64,000 nucleotides of DNA from Microbacterium hydrocarbonoxydans (GTDB lineage Bacteria; Actinomycetota; Actinomycetes; Actinomycetales; Microbacteriaceae), in NCBI RefSeq assembly GCF_011752045.1, contig NZ_JAAKXW010000002.1:496001-560000 (forward strand). The letters run 5' to 3'. The notes below the pieces were generated by a model. The model ran no database searches. It worked only from the letters and a program-made list of their open reading frames with translations, and was not told the origin of the DNA. The position numbers and the translations under genes are program-made. Of the stretch, positions 48,699-59,722 are shown piece by piece. Within the stretch, counting starts at the first letter, position 1, and each line of letters starts with the position of its first letter.

Positions 48699-49925
48699 TC
48701 ACCGCGCGGCGTGGAGCCGCTCCTCCAGGAGAGCCGGGGCGGCATCGGCCTCGGGGAGCGCTGAGAAGGCCCGCTCGAGGTCGGCGATGAGATCGTCGAC
48801 GTTCTCCAGCCCGATCGACAGGCGGAGGACATCGGCACCCGGCCGCGCCTCGGGCGGCACCGGCCGGTGCGTGAGGGCTGCCGGATGCTGGATCAGCGAG
48901 TCGACCCCGCCGAGGGAGACCGCGTGCGTGAACAGCTCGGTCGCCGTCGTGACGGCGGATGCCGCGGCGAAGCCGCCCTGCATCCGCATCGCGATCATCG
49001 CGCCGGTGCCGCGCATCTGCCGCTCCAGGATCCCGTGCGGGTCGCCGTCGAGGCCCGGATAGAACACCTCGGCGACCTCGGGCCGGTCGATGAGCCACTG
49101 CACGACCCGGCGGGCGCTCTCCTGCTGCGCCCGCATCCGCACCGGCAGGGTGGTGAGGCCGCGGTGCAGCAGGTAGGCGCCGAGCGGATGCAGCAGTCCT
49201 CCGGTGACCGCGCGGACGCGGCGCAGCGCCTCGGCCGTCCGCTCGCTGCAGGCGACGACGCCGGCGATCACGTCGCCGTGCCCGCCGAGGTACTTCGTCG
49301 CGCTGTGCAGCGACATCGCGGCCCCGAGATCGATCGGGTTCTGCAGCACGGGGGTCGCGAAGGTGTTGTCGACGACGACGGGCGCCTCCCCCGCCTGCGC
49401 GACGATCGCCGCGATGTCGGCGATGTCCAGCGTGGGGTTGGCCGGGGTCTCCACGACGACGAGGCCCGTGTCGGGGCGGATCGCCGCGGCGACCTCACCC
49501 GGCGCGCAGTACGTGGTCTCCACGCCGAGCAGCCCGGAGCCGAGCAGGTGGTCGGTGCCGCCGTACAGCGGGCGCACGGCCACGACGTGATGCTTCCCGG
49601 CCGCGGGCCCGTGGGCGAGGATCACCGCGGTCATCGCCGCCATCCCCGAGGCGAACGCGACAGACGCCTCCGCATGCTCGAGCTCGGCGAGCGCCTCCTC
49701 GAAGCGGGCGACCGTGGGATTCCACAGCCGCGCGTAGACCATGCTCCCGTCCGCCGGCGGACGACCCCCGGTGGCCATCGCCTCATAGGAGTCCCCGCCG
49801 CGCTCGATGTCGGGCAGCGGATTCGTCGTGGAGAGGTCGATCGGCAGCGCGTGCACCCCGAGCGCCTCCAGGTCGGAGCGGCCGGCGTGGACGGCGAGGG
49901 TGTCAGGATGCAGCGGTGCAGTCAT
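48699..49925 (-). CDS. transsulfuration PLP enzyme (cystathionine gamma-synthase/lyase type)
   Basis: The protein has 408 residues. It has the Cys/Met metabolism PLP fold: ARLWNPTVARFEEALAELE, SGMAAMTAVILA, VVDNTFATP and the PLP Lys in SATKYLGGHGD. The family covers cystathionine synthase, lyase and methionine gamma-lyase; residues here do not separate them. RBS GGAGGC at the ATG 49925. It is divergent from an Lrp-type regulator, which suggests control by methionine or another amino acid. Confidence 0.92.
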   Translation of the reverse strand: MTAPLHPDTLAVHAGRSDLEALGVHALPIDLSTTNPLPDIERGGDSYEAMATGGRPPADGSMVYARLWNPTVARFEEALAELEHAEASVAFASGMAAMTAVILAHGPAAGKHHVVAVRPLYGGTDHLLGSGLLGVETTYCAPGEVAAAIRPDTGLVVVETPANPTLDIADIAAIVAQAGEAPVVVDNTFATPVLQNPIDLGAAMSLHSATKYLGGHGDVIAGVVACSERTAEALRRVRAVTGGLLHPLGAYLLHRGLTTLPVRMRAQQESARRVVQWLIDRPEVAEVFYPGLDGDPHGILERQMRGTGAMIAMRMQGGFAAASAVTTATELFTHAVSLGGVDSLIQHPAALTHRPVPPEARPGADVLRLSIGLENVDDLIADLERAFSALPEADAAPALLEERLHAAR

Positions 49926-50031
49926 GCCTCCACGTTGCCGGAATCCCAATGCAGGCGCTGAGAATCGACAGCATCCGCCAGTTTTTGCAGCGAGATCGCT
50001 ATTCTGAGCGAAAAGCGGCATCCGAGGAGGG
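49926..50031. promoter_or_regulatory. divergent promoter region with Lrp-type operator
   Basis: AGCGA-GA-TCGCT (about 49990-50001) is a 5+2+5 dyad between TTTTTGC and GCGAAAA runs. This A/T-containing symmetrical area is the likely Lrp/AsnC site for both genes. Confidence 0.45.
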
Positions 50032-50505
50032 ATGACATTGGCGAAAGCGCAACTCGACGAGCTCGATCTGGAGATCCTCGCGGCCCTGACCCGGGATGCC
50101 GAGATCACGAACAAGGCGCTCGCGCACCGGCTGGGCCTCGCCGAGTCGACCTGCGCCCACCGCGTCCGGGCGCTGCGCGAGCGCGGGGTCATCCGCGACA
50201 CCCGCATCCGGGTGGACGGCGCCGCCCTCGGCTTCCCGCTGCAGGCGATCATCAAGGTGCGCCTCGCGAATCACACCGGCCCGAAGGTCACCGCCCTGTT
50301 CGACGCGCTCGTGAGCATCCCGCGGGTCCTGCAGGTGTTCCACGTCGCCGGGGTCGACGACTTCCTCGTGCACGTCGCCGTGCAGGACGCGACGGCGCTG
50401 CGCGACATCGTGCTCGAGCACATCACGATCCACCCGGTCGTGCGCGGCACCGAGACGCAGCTCGTGTTCGAGCTCCGCGACGGCAGCGGCCTGCTGTCCC
50501 GGTAG
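50032..50505 (+). CDS. Lrp/AsnC-family regulator
   Basis: The protein has 157 residues. Helix-turn-helix ITNKALAHRLGLAESTCAHRVRALRERGVI (about 24-53), then the RAM/ACT-like domain (VFHVAGVDDFLVHVAVQD) that binds an amino acid. It is probably the regulator of the divergent transsulfuration gene. ATG 50032 is close to GGAGGGATG; the spacing is short, and a start 6 bp later (TTG) is possible. Confidence 0.93.
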   Translation: MTLAKAQLDELDLEILAALTRDAEITNKALAHRLGLAESTCAHRVRALRERGVIRDTRIRVDGAALGFPLQAIIKVRLANHTGPKVTALFDALVSIPRVLQVFHVAGVDDFLVHVAVQDATALRDIVLEHITIHPVVRGTETQLVFELRDGSGLLSR

Positions 50506-50541
50506 GCAGCGAGGTCGGATGCGCAGAGCCGCGCAGCGCGC

Positions 50542-51105
50542 TCAGGCCGCCTTGGCCGGCTTCGACCGCGCCAGGGTGGACACCGCGCCGGTGAGCGCGG
50601 CGCCGACCGTCGGACGCGCGGGCGCGCCCGACGCGACCGGCGCCTCCGGGACAGCCGCCGCACCCGAGGCCACGGGCACATCCGAAGCCGCCAGGACACC
50701 CGGAACAGCCGCGGCGCCCGAGACCTCCGTCACAGCCGGCACAGCCGCAGGGACCGGCGCAGCAGCGGCCGCCTGCGCACGACGCTCCGCCGCGAGACGG
50801 CGAGACGCCTCGCGCCCCGGCGCCGTCGCGTCGGCCAGCCCTCGCACCACTCCGCCGGCGATCAGCAGGGCGACGAGCGCCACCCCCGAGATCAGCAGCG
50901 GCATCCACTGGTTCGCGAACCCCGCGGCGAGCGTGAGCACGGCGCACGGGATCCAGAGCCCGACCGCACCCCCGCTCAGCCCGCCCGCACCGCGCACGAT
51001 GGCCACGGCTGCGACGATCGCGCACAGCACGGCCAGGACCGCTCCGGTCACTCCGATCGGCACCAGCACCGATGCCAGATCACTGGCCACCCTCATAGAC
51101 GTCAT
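50542..51105 (-). CDS. membrane protein with a low-complexity tail
   Basis: The protein has 187 residues. Three membrane helices (about 10-100) are followed by a cytoplasmic tail rich in Ala, Pro and Val with repeats such as ASGAAAVPEAPVASGAPA. There is no recognised family. The start at 51105 has a GGGGGG site. The DNA under the tail is also repetitive, with GCCGCACC-type steps. Confidence 0.7.
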   Translation of the reverse strand: MTSMRVASDLASVLVPIGVTGAVLAVLCAIVAAVAIVRGAGGLSGGAVGLWIPCAVLTLAAGFANQWMPLLISGVALVALLIAGGVVRGLADATAPGREASRRLAAERRAQAAAAAPVPAAVPAVTEVSGAAAVPGVLAASDVPVASGAAAVPEAPVASGAPARPTVGAALTGAVSTLARSKPAKAA

Positions 51106-51208
51106 GACGACCCCCCGTCAGCGGACTCTCCGCACCCTCAACACTACGAAGTGTCGGCGGCTGCGGCATCCGTCTCGAGGATGATGTTCCAGAACTGTGA
51201 CGCGCCGT

Positions 51209-52681
51209 TCAGCGCCGCTTCAGACGCGAGAGGGGCGACCGGCGGATGATGCGCACCGGCCGGGTGACGACGGCGTCGACGACCATCGATCCGTCGACAG
51301 GGCCGACGATCGCGATCGTCGAGGTCTCGGTCGCGTGCACGGGGTCGACGGGCATGCGCCCGAGGTCGCGGTGCGCGCGGATGTAGGCGGGCACCAGCAG
51401 CACGATCGCGCCGACCCAGGCCAGCGGATTGCTGAGGGCGACACCGGTGAACTCGATCAGCGCACCGAGGATCACGGCGGCGGCGACGCGCATCACCAGC
51501 TCGATCACCCCGGTGACGGTCGGCACCAGCGTGTGCCCGAGCCCCTGCAGCGCACCGCGGAGCACGAACAGCACGCCCAGCGCCCAGTAGCCGCAGCCGT
51601 TGACGATGAGCATGAGGTGCGCGAGGTCGACGACCTCGTCGGCGCCCTCGCCGATGAACAGGCGGATCATGGGCACGCCGAAGACGATGAGCAGCACGCC
51701 GAGCGCGATGCCCGCACCCGCGGCGATCCACGTGGCCTCGATCACGCCGCGGCGGATGCGGTCGGGCCGGCGACCGCCCAGGTTCTGCGCCGCGTACATG
51801 GAGACCGCGAGTCCCACCGACGACAGGAAGGCCACCGCGAGGCTGTCGACGCGGGATGCCGTCGTGTATGCGGCGACCGCGTCGGCGCCGAGCGTGTTCA
51901 GCGCGACCTGGACCGTGAGCGTGCCGATCGCGATGATCGACGCCTGGAAGCCCATCGGCAGGCCGAGACGCAGGTGCTCCGCGAGGTCGGCGCGGGTGAT
52001 GCGCCAGTCGCCGCGGCCGAGGTGCAGCACCGGCATCCGCCGCCGCACGAACTCGAGGCAGAGGAGCACCGACACGGCCTGCGCGACGACGGTGGCGAGC
52101 GCCGCGCCGGCCACGCCCCACGCCAGCGGCCCGACCATGAGGATCACGAGCACGACGTTCAGCGCGCAGGACACGGTGAGGAAGATCAGCGGTGTGCGGG
52201 AGTCTCCGATGGCGCGGATGATCGCGGAGAGGTAGTTGAAGAACATCGTCGCGCCCGCGCCGATGAAGCTGATCTGGGTGAACACCGTCGCCTCGGCGAG
52301 CAGCTCCTCCGGGGTCTGCAGCAGCACGAGGGTCGCCTCGGAGATGAGCGGCGCCACGATCGTGAGCACGACGCTGGTCACGCCGGTGAGCAGCACGCCG
52401 GTCGCGACCGATCTGCGCACGGCGGCATCGTCGCCGGCCCCGTACGCCTGGGCGATCGGGATCGCGAAGCCGCTGGTCAGGCCCCAGGCGAAGCCGAGCA
52501 GGAGGAACAGGAGGCTGCCGGTGGCCCCGACCGCGGCGAGCGAGTCCACGCCGAGATGCCTGCCGACGACGATCGCGTCGGCGAACTGGTACAGCTGCTG
52601 CACGACGTTGCCGATGAGCAGGGGGACGGAGAAGGCGAGGATGACACGCCACGGGCGGCCCGTGGTGAGGGTGGTGGCCAT
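51209..52681 (-). CDS. MATE-family efflux transporter
   Basis: The protein has 490 residues and 12 membrane helices in two halves. QQLYQFADAIVVGRHLGVDSLAAVGA is the family start. AWGLTSGFAIPIAQAYGAGD in the first half and FLSSVGLAVSMYAAQNLGGRR in the second are the paired motifs. It exports cationic compounds by sodium or proton antiport. Two residues past the last helix lead to a long basic C-terminus (RIIRRSPLSRLKRR). The start at 52681 lacks a good ribosome binding site. Upstream is the dyad CGAATCGATTCG. Confidence 0.91.
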   Translation of the reverse strand: MATTLTTGRPWRVILAFSVPLLIGNVVQQLYQFADAIVVGRHLGVDSLAAVGATGSLLFLLLGFAWGLTSGFAIPIAQAYGAGDDAAVRRSVATGVLLTGVTSVVLTIVAPLISEATLVLLQTPEELLAEATVFTQISFIGAGATMFFNYLSAIIRAIGDSRTPLIFLTVSCALNVVLVILMVGPLAWGVAGAALATVVAQAVSVLLCLEFVRRRMPVLHLGRGDWRITRADLAEHLRLGLPMGFQASIIAIGTLTVQVALNTLGADAVAAYTTASRVDSLAVAFLSSVGLAVSMYAAQNLGGRRPDRIRRGVIEATWIAAGAGIALGVLLIVFGVPMIRLFIGEGADEVVDLAHLMLIVNGCGYWALGVLFVLRGALQGLGHTLVPTVTGVIELVMRVAAAVILGALIEFTGVALSNPLAWVGAIVLLVPAYIRAHRDLGRMPVDPVHATETSTIAIVGPVDGSMVVDAVVTRPVRIIRRSPLSRLKRR

Positions 52682-53033
52682 GAGGAAGCGGCTCGCAGTG
52701 CTGGTGGGGCTGGTCGGGGGTGGGACGAGTTTATCGAATCGATTCGGGAAAGCGATATCCCCGCGGTGGCCATCGTCGGCGGCGACCAGAGCGCCCGCGT
52801 CGGCGCTGGCTTCGAGTCTCGAATCGGATCGACCATCAGAATAATTCACCCTCGAAATGAGCACCAGCATCACCCTTGAAATCTCAGGCCACCGTGCACG
52901 CCAGATCACGAAAAGATCACGGCCCCTTGACTTCGAGTCTCGAACTCAAGGAAAGTGTCTCGAGCGAATCCCGATCCGAACGGGATTCCCGGCGTCGACA
53001 GGGACGCGCCATTTCACAGCGAAGGAGCTCGGG
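52682..53033. promoter_or_regulatory. 352-bp divergent control region (MATE / sugar importer)
   Basis: There is no gene in this stretch. It contains CGAATCGATTCG (52735-52746), a perfect 12-bp palindrome next to the MATE gene, and two identical TTCGAG-T-CTCGAA palindromes (52811-52823 and 52932-52944). A TTGACT (52928-52933) overlaps the second copy and may be the -35 of the importer operon. This is the likely target of the ROK regulator at 57007. Confidence 0.6.
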
Positions 53034-54185
53034 ATGAAGAATAAGCATGCGATCGCCGCACTCGGCCTGGTGGGTGCGCTCGCACTCGCCGGCTGTGGCG
53101 GAGGCGGTGCAGGATCCGCCGGCGGCGGGTCCGAGGGATCGGGCGAGAAGAGCGACATGCTCATCGGCGTCTCGATGCCCACGGAGACCTCGGAGCGCTG
53201 GATCGCCGACGGCGACGCGGTGCAGGAGGGCCTCGAGGAGGCCGGCTACCAGGTCGACCTGCAGTACGCGGGCGACGACATCCCCACCCAGGGTCAGCAG
53301 ATCGACCAGATGATCACCAAGGGCGCCGACCTGCTCATCATCGCCGCGATCGACGGCACGGCGCTGTCCTCGCAGCTCGATGCCGCCGCCGCCGCGAACA
53401 TCCCCGTGATCTCCTATGACCGCCTGATCCGCGACAGCGAGCACGTCGACTTCTACGTCACCTTCGACAACTACAAGGTGGGCGTGCAGCAGGCGACCTC
53501 GCTGCTCGTCGGCCTCGGAGTCCTCGACGCCGACGGCAAGGAGACCGGCGAGAAGGGCCCGTTCAACGTCGAGCTGTTCGCCGGCTCGCTCGACGACAAC
53601 AACGCGCACTTCTTCTGGCAGGGCGCCATCGACACCCTCCAGCCGTACCTCGACGAGGGCGTCCTCGCGGTGCCGTCCGGTCAGACCGACATCGAGCAGG
53701 CGGCGATCCTGCGCTGGCAGCAGGAGACCGCGCAGAAGCGCATGGAGGACCTGCTGACCTCCACGTACAGCGGCGGCACGAAGCTCGACGGCGTGCTCTC
53801 GCCCTACGACGGCCTCTCCCGCGGCATCATCACCGCGCTGCAGGGCACCGGCGGCTTCGGCGCCAGCATCGCCGACGGCCTGCCGATCGTCACCGGTCAG
53901 GACGCCGAGATCGCCTCGGTCTCGCTGATCGACCAGGGCGTGCAGTTCGCGTCGATCTTCAAGGACACCCGCAAGCTCGCCGAGCAGTCCGTCGTGGCCG
54001 CGGAGTCGATGCTCGAGGGCGACGAGCCGGAGGCGAACGACACGGAGACCTACGACAACGGCGTGAAGATCGTGCCGTCGTACCTGCTCCAGTCCGACAT
54101 CGTCTACAAGGAGAACATCACCTCCCTCCTCGTCGACTCCGGCTACTGGACGCAGGCCGAGGTCGACTCGGGCGTCGCAGAGTAG
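53034..54185 (+). CDS. chvE: ChvE-type sugar-binding lipoprotein
   Basis: The protein has 383 residues. Lipoprotein signal (LALAGC, Cys21), then the periplasmic-binding-protein fold I of the ChvE/MmsE group: MLIGVSMPTETSERWIADGD, NIPVISYDRLI, VTGQDAEIASVSLI. It binds monosaccharides such as arabinose, galactose or xylose. RBS AAGGAGCTC before the ATG at 53034. First gene of an importer operon ending at 56968. Confidence 0.93.
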   Translation: MKNKHAIAALGLVGALALAGCGGGGAGSAGGGSEGSGEKSDMLIGVSMPTETSERWIADGDAVQEGLEEAGYQVDLQYAGDDIPTQGQQIDQMITKGADLLIIAAIDGTALSSQLDAAAAANIPVISYDRLIRDSEHVDFYVTFDNYKVGVQQATSLLVGLGVLDADGKETGEKGPFNVELFAGSLDDNNAHFFWQGAIDTLQPYLDEGVLAVPSGQTDIEQAAILRWQQETAQKRMEDLLTSTYSGGTKLDGVLSPYDGLSRGIITALQGTGGFGASIADGLPIVTGQDAEIASVSLIDQGVQFASIFKDTRKLAEQSVVAAESMLEGDEPEANDTETYDNGVKIVPSYLLQSDIVYKENITSLLVDSGYWTQAEVDSGVAE

Positions 54186-54196
54186 TCCCCTGAACA

Positions 54197-54228
54197 GCGG
54201 GGTGCGCCGCCGCGGCGGCGCACCCCGC
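54197..54228 (+). terminator. 32-bp palindrome between chvE and mmsA
   Basis: A perfect 32-bp palindrome of almost pure G+C lies 12 bp past the chvE stop. It can form a 14-bp stem. In importer operons such hairpins stabilise the binding-protein part of the message or stop part of transcription, giving more binding protein than ATPase. Confidence 0.75.
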
Positions 54229-54251
54229 AGCTGGACGGAAGGAATCCGGTC

Positions 54252-55789
<1,538 letters not shown>

Positions 55790-55793
<4 letters not shown>

Positions 55794-56968
55794 TCGGCGT
55801 CACCAACCTGTTCAGCATCGCGACCCGCAACCTGCGGCAGAGCGGCATCCTCGTCGCGTTCGTCGCCATCGTGGCGTTCTTCGCCGTCCTCAACCCGGCC
55901 TTCCTCTCACCGGGCAACCTCACCAACATCGTCCTGCAGTACTCGTACATCCTCATCCTCGCGATCGGCATGGTGATCGTGATCATCGCCGGCCACATCG
56001 ACCTCTCGGTCGGCTCCGTGGTCGCGCTCACCGGGGCCACGGCCGCGGTGCTGGTGATCCGGATGCAGCAGCCGTGGTGGGTCGGGGTGATCGCGGCCCT
56101 CGTCGTGGGCCTCCTCGTCGGCGCCTGGCAGGGCTTCTGGGTCGCCTTCGTCGGCATCCCCGCGTTCATCGTCACCCTGGCCGGGATGCTCCTCTTCCGC
56201 GGCCTCACCTTCATCGTCCTCAGCAACGTCTCGCTCTCCCCCTTCGGCGGGACCTACTACTCGATCGCGAACGGGTTCTTCAACGGGCTGCTGGGCGGCT
56301 ACGGCGTCGACGTGTTCACGCTGGTGATCTTCGGCATCGGCATCGCCGGCTACGCGGTGTGGCAGGTGCGCGGGCGCCGCTCGAAGATCGCCCACCAGCA
56401 GTCCGTCGAGGCGCTGCCGTGGTTCATCGCGAAGATCGCCCTCATCGCCGCGGTCGTGATGTGGTTCGGCTACCAGCTGGCCACCAGCCGCGGCCTGCCG
56501 TTCGTGCTCATCATCCTCGCGGTGCTGATCATGGCCTACGCGATCATCACCCAGAAGAGCGTGTTCGGGCGTCACGTCTACGCGATCGGCGGCAACCTGC
56601 ACGCGGCCCTGCTCAGCGGCGTCAACGTGCGCAGGGTGAACTTCTGGATCTTCGTCAACATGGGCCTGCTCGCGGGCATCGCCGGCGTCGTCTTCTCCTC
56701 GCGCACCAACGGAGCCCAGCCCGGCGCCGGCAACATGTTCGAGCTCGACGCCATCGCGGCCTGCTTCATCGGCGGCGCGGCGGTCACCGGCGGCGTCGGC
56801 CGCGTCGGCGGCGCGATAGTCGGCGGCCTGATCATGGCGGTGATGAGCAACGGCATGCAGCTCATGGGTCTCGACCAGGCCACGCAGCAGGTGGTCAAGG
56901 GGCTCGTGCTGCTGATCGCGGTCGCATTCGACGTGTGGAACAAGCGCCGAGCCGGCGCCGCACGCTGA
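55790..56968 (+). CDS. mmsB: sugar ABC transporter permease
   Basis: The protein has 392 residues and about ten membrane helices. [22 protein letters not shown] and [26 protein letters not shown] are signatures of the RbsC/GguB permeases. It forms the channel with mmsA. Its ATG at 55790 overlaps the mmsA stop (ATGA). Confidence 0.94.
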
Positions 56969-56994
56969 CCTCGGCGACGACCACACCCCCGCGG

Positions 56995-57006
56995 TAGGCT
57001 CACGGC
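56995..57006 (+). promoter_or_regulatory. leaderless promoter -10 of the ROK gene
   Basis: TAGGCT (56995-57000) stands 6 nt before the ATG at 57007. There is no ribosome binding site. It allows expression of the regulator independently of the importer operon. Confidence 0.5.
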
Positions 57007-58185
57007 ATGAGCAGATGGTCCAGCGGTTCCCAGTCGGGGCTGCGCGAGGCCAACACCGCGAAGATCGTCGACGCGGTGAAGCGCTTCGGCGGGCTCACCC
57101 AGGTGGAGCTCGCCGAAGCGACCAGCCTGTCGACCGCGACCGTGTCGGCCATCGTCAAGGAGCTCTCGCTGTCCGGGCTGGTCGAGACCCGGCCCACCTC
57201 GCGCAGCGGCCGCCGGGCGCAGCTGGTCACGATCGCCCGCCGCGCCGGCGTCGTCGCCGCCGTGCAGATCGGCAGCCGCAGCATGCGCGTTCGGCTCACC
57301 GATGTCGGCCAGGACGTGCTCGCGGACCGCGGGATGCCGCTGCCGGCCGATCACGCGGAGGACACCGTCCTCGACCGGATCACCCTGCTGCTGATCGACA
57401 TGCTCGGCATGATCGCCGCCGATCCCGAGGACCTCATCGGCGTCTGCATCGCCGTGCCCGCCGCCGTCGACCCGGAGTCGGGACTGATCGCCTACCGCGG
57501 CGTGATGCGTCGCTGGGAGGACCAGCCGGTCGCGGCCGTCGTCCAGCAGCGTCTCGGGTGCCCGGTCATCGTCGAGAAGGACGCCAGCCTCGCCGCCCTC
57601 GCGGAGGCGACCCTGGGCACCGCGCGCGACGTGGCCGACAGCCTGTTCGTCCACGCCTCCTACACGACCAGCGCCGGCATCGTGCTCGGCTCCCGGCTCT
57701 ACCGCGGACACGCGGGGACGGCCGGGGAGATCGGTCACCTGCAGGTCGACCCCGCCGGCTCCGTCTGCACGTGCGGACAGCGCGGATGCCTGGAGACGCT
57801 CGTCGGCGCGGAAGCGATCACCGCGCCGCTGCGCACGATCCACGGGCAGGTCACCTTCAAGGACGTGATCGCGCGCGCGGCATCCGGCGATCCCGGCTGC
57901 GCACGGGTCGTGTCGGATGCCGCGACCACGCTCGGCCGCGTGGTCGCCGGCGTCTGCCAGACCCTCGGCCCCGAGGTCGTCACCGTGGGCGGCGAGCTCG
58001 TCGAGGCGGGGCCGATCTTCCTGCTCCCCTTCGCGTCGGCGCTGCGCGACCACGCCCCGCAGGGCCGCGCCCCGCGCCGCGATCCGGTGCCCACCTCGTT
58101 CGGCAAGGATGCGGTGCTCGTCGGCGCCACGATCCACATCCTGCAGTCGACCGACCCGTCGCAGCTGCTCGAGGACCGCTCGTGA
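57007..58185 (+). CDS. ROK-family repressor
   Basis: The protein has 392 residues. Winged helix LTQVELAEATSLSTATVSAIVKEL (about 30-53), then the ROK domain with the zinc motif CTCGQRGCLE (about 257-266). Family proteins bind free sugars and release DNA. The twin TTCGAG-T-CTCGAA dyads upstream of the adjacent importer are its likely sites. GTGA overlap with the next gene. Confidence 0.93.
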   Translation: MSRWSSGSQSGLREANTAKIVDAVKRFGGLTQVELAEATSLSTATVSAIVKELSLSGLVETRPTSRSGRRAQLVTIARRAGVVAAVQIGSRSMRVRLTDVGQDVLADRGMPLPADHAEDTVLDRITLLLIDMLGMIAADPEDLIGVCIAVPAAVDPESGLIAYRGVMRRWEDQPVAAVVQQRLGCPVIVEKDASLAALAEATLGTARDVADSLFVHASYTTSAGIVLGSRLYRGHAGTAGEIGHLQVDPAGSVCTCGQRGCLETLVGAEAITAPLRTIHGQVTFKDVIARAASGDPGCARVVSDAATTLGRVVAGVCQTLGPEVVTVGGELVEAGPIFLLPFASALRDHAPQGRAPRRDPVPTSFGKDAVLVGATIHILQSTDPSQLLEDRS

Positions 58186-58949
58186 ACGTGACCGCCTCGC
58201 AGGCGGAGCCGCTGCTCACGCTCCGCGGGATCACCAAGCGCTTCGGCGCCGTCGAGGCGCTCAACGACGTCGACTTCACGGTCAGCGCGCGCGAGGTCGT
58301 CGGTCTGGTCGGCGACAACGCCGCCGGCAAGTCGACGCTCGCGAAGATCATCGCCGGGGCCCTCACCCCCACCGCGGGCGAGATCCGCCTCAACGGCGAG
58401 AAGGTCGACATCGCCACCCCCGCCGACGCGAACCGGCTGGGCATCGCCACCGTGTTCCAGGACCTCGCGGTGTGCGAGAACCTCGACGTCACCGCCAACG
58501 TCTTCCTCGGCCGCGAGCTGCGCACTCCGAGCGGGATGCTGCGCGACGGCGACATGGAGCGCGAGACGCGGCGGGCGCTGAGCGACCTCGCCGCCAGCAT
58601 CCCGTCGATCCGCTCTCCGCTGCGCACCCTCTCCGGCGGTCAGCGGCAGGCGGTCGCGATCGCCAGGACCCTGATCAGCCAGCCGCGGCTGGTCGTGCTC
58701 GATGAGCCCACGGCATCCCTCAGCGTCGCCCAGACCGCGGATGTGCTCACCCACATCGAGCAGCTCCGCGAGCTGGGCCTCGGCGTGGTGTTCATCAGCC
58801 ACAACATCGCCGATGTCCAGGCGGTGTCCGACCGGGTCGAGGTGCTCCGCCACGGCCGCAACAACGGGTCGTTCGGTCAGGATGCCGCATACTCCGACCT
58901 CATCGCCGCGATCATCGGCACCTCGCGCAGCGCGCCGCGCCCGGCTTGA
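58182..58949 (+). CDS. single-domain sugar ABC ATPase without a permease
   Basis: The protein has 255 residues. Walker A GDNAAGKST (about 43-51), signature LSGGQRQAVAI, Walker B VVLDEPTASLS and switch FISHN. It resembles FrcA/XylG-type single cassettes. There is no permease or binding protein after it. It overlaps the ROK gene by 4 bp. It may serve the MmsB channel in place of mmsA, or be a leftover from a lost importer. Confidence 0.88.
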   Translation: MNVTASQAEPLLTLRGITKRFGAVEALNDVDFTVSAREVVGLVGDNAAGKSTLAKIIAGALTPTAGEIRLNGEKVDIATPADANRLGIATVFQDLAVCENLDVTANVFLGRELRTPSGMLRDGDMERETRRALSDLAASIPSIRSPLRTLSGGQRQAVAIARTLISQPRLVVLDEPTASLSVAQTADVLTHIEQLRELGLGVVFISHNIADVQAVSDRVEVLRHGRNNGSFGQDAAYSDLIAAIIGTSRSAPRPA

Positions 58950-58958
58950 CGGTCACCC

Positions 58959-59666
58959 TCAGGAGCGGGAGGCGGCGTCGCGCGTGAACCTCGCCGTGAC
59001 GTCGTCGATCACGGGGCGGGCCATGAGCGCGAGCAGGGCGGCGAACGCCCACAGGAGGAGCAGCAGGAGGATCTCGGACGCGGCGTGCACGAGGAAGGCG
59101 CCGACCACGAGCAGCGACAGGATGCCGAGGGAGAAAGGCCAGCGCGGCAGGAGCTGGGCGAGGGCGATGCGCGCCGCATCCCTGGTGCGGAACCGGAACG
59201 ACGCGGTGAGGACGATCATGTGCCCGCACCAGACCACGATGGCGGCGGCCAGGAGGAGGATGAGCGGCCGGAGGGCCGTACCGCCCTCGACGGCGCCGAG
59301 GTGTGTGAGGTTGAAGCTCAGCACCGCGAGCGCGAGGGCGGCCGGAGCGGCCCAGCGCAGGGTCGGCCCGAAGTCGCGCCGGTAGGCGCGGGAGAAATGG
59401 CGGCCCGGCGCGAGGTCGGGAGTCGCGGATGCTGCGCGCACGGCCGAGACGCCGGCGACGAGCGCGGGGGCGATCGGGGTGAGGGCGAGCAGGAACAGCG
59501 GGAGGTTCGACGGGTCGCGATCGAGGAGCATGATCGCGACCGTCGTGGGGAGGGTCGCGATCAGCAGCTGCGCCTCGAGCACGAGCATCCGGTAGACGAT
59601 CGCCGCACCGCGGGAGAGCGGCCCGCGGCCGATCTCGTCGACCATTTCGTTCTTCGTGTCGCTCAT
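58959..59666 (-). CDS. DUF624 (YesL-like) membrane protein
   Basis: The protein has 235 residues and five or six membrane helices. The pattern is that of the YesL/DUF624 family, which accompanies LplABC-type polysaccharide importers. Its role is unknown, probably transport or export of a sugar. It is the last gene of the operon and follows the binding protein gene after a 12-bp-arm hairpin. Confidence 0.85.
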   Translation of the reverse strand: MSDTKNEMVDEIGRGPLSRGAAIVYRMLVLEAQLLIATLPTTVAIMLLDRDPSNLPLFLLALTPIAPALVAGVSAVRAASATPDLAPGRHFSRAYRRDFGPTLRWAAPAALALAVLSFNLTHLGAVEGGTALRPLILLLAAAIVVWCGHMIVLTASFRFRTRDAARIALAQLLPRWPFSLGILSLLVVGAFLVHAASEILLLLLLWAFAALLALMARPVIDDVTARFTRDAASRS

Positions 59667-59686
59667 GCTTCTCTCCCGGTGGTGCG

Positions 59687-59717
59687 GGGCGGCCGGTCAT
59701 TGTGCGACCGGCCGCCC
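59687..59717 (-). terminator. hairpin between binding protein and DUF624 genes
   Basis: Perfect 12-bp arms GGGCGGCCGGTC (59687-59698) and its complement (59706-59717), 7-nt loop, 6 bp past the binding protein stop. It could stop or stabilise the message as at 54197. Confidence 0.7.
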
Positions 59718-59722
59718 GGATG

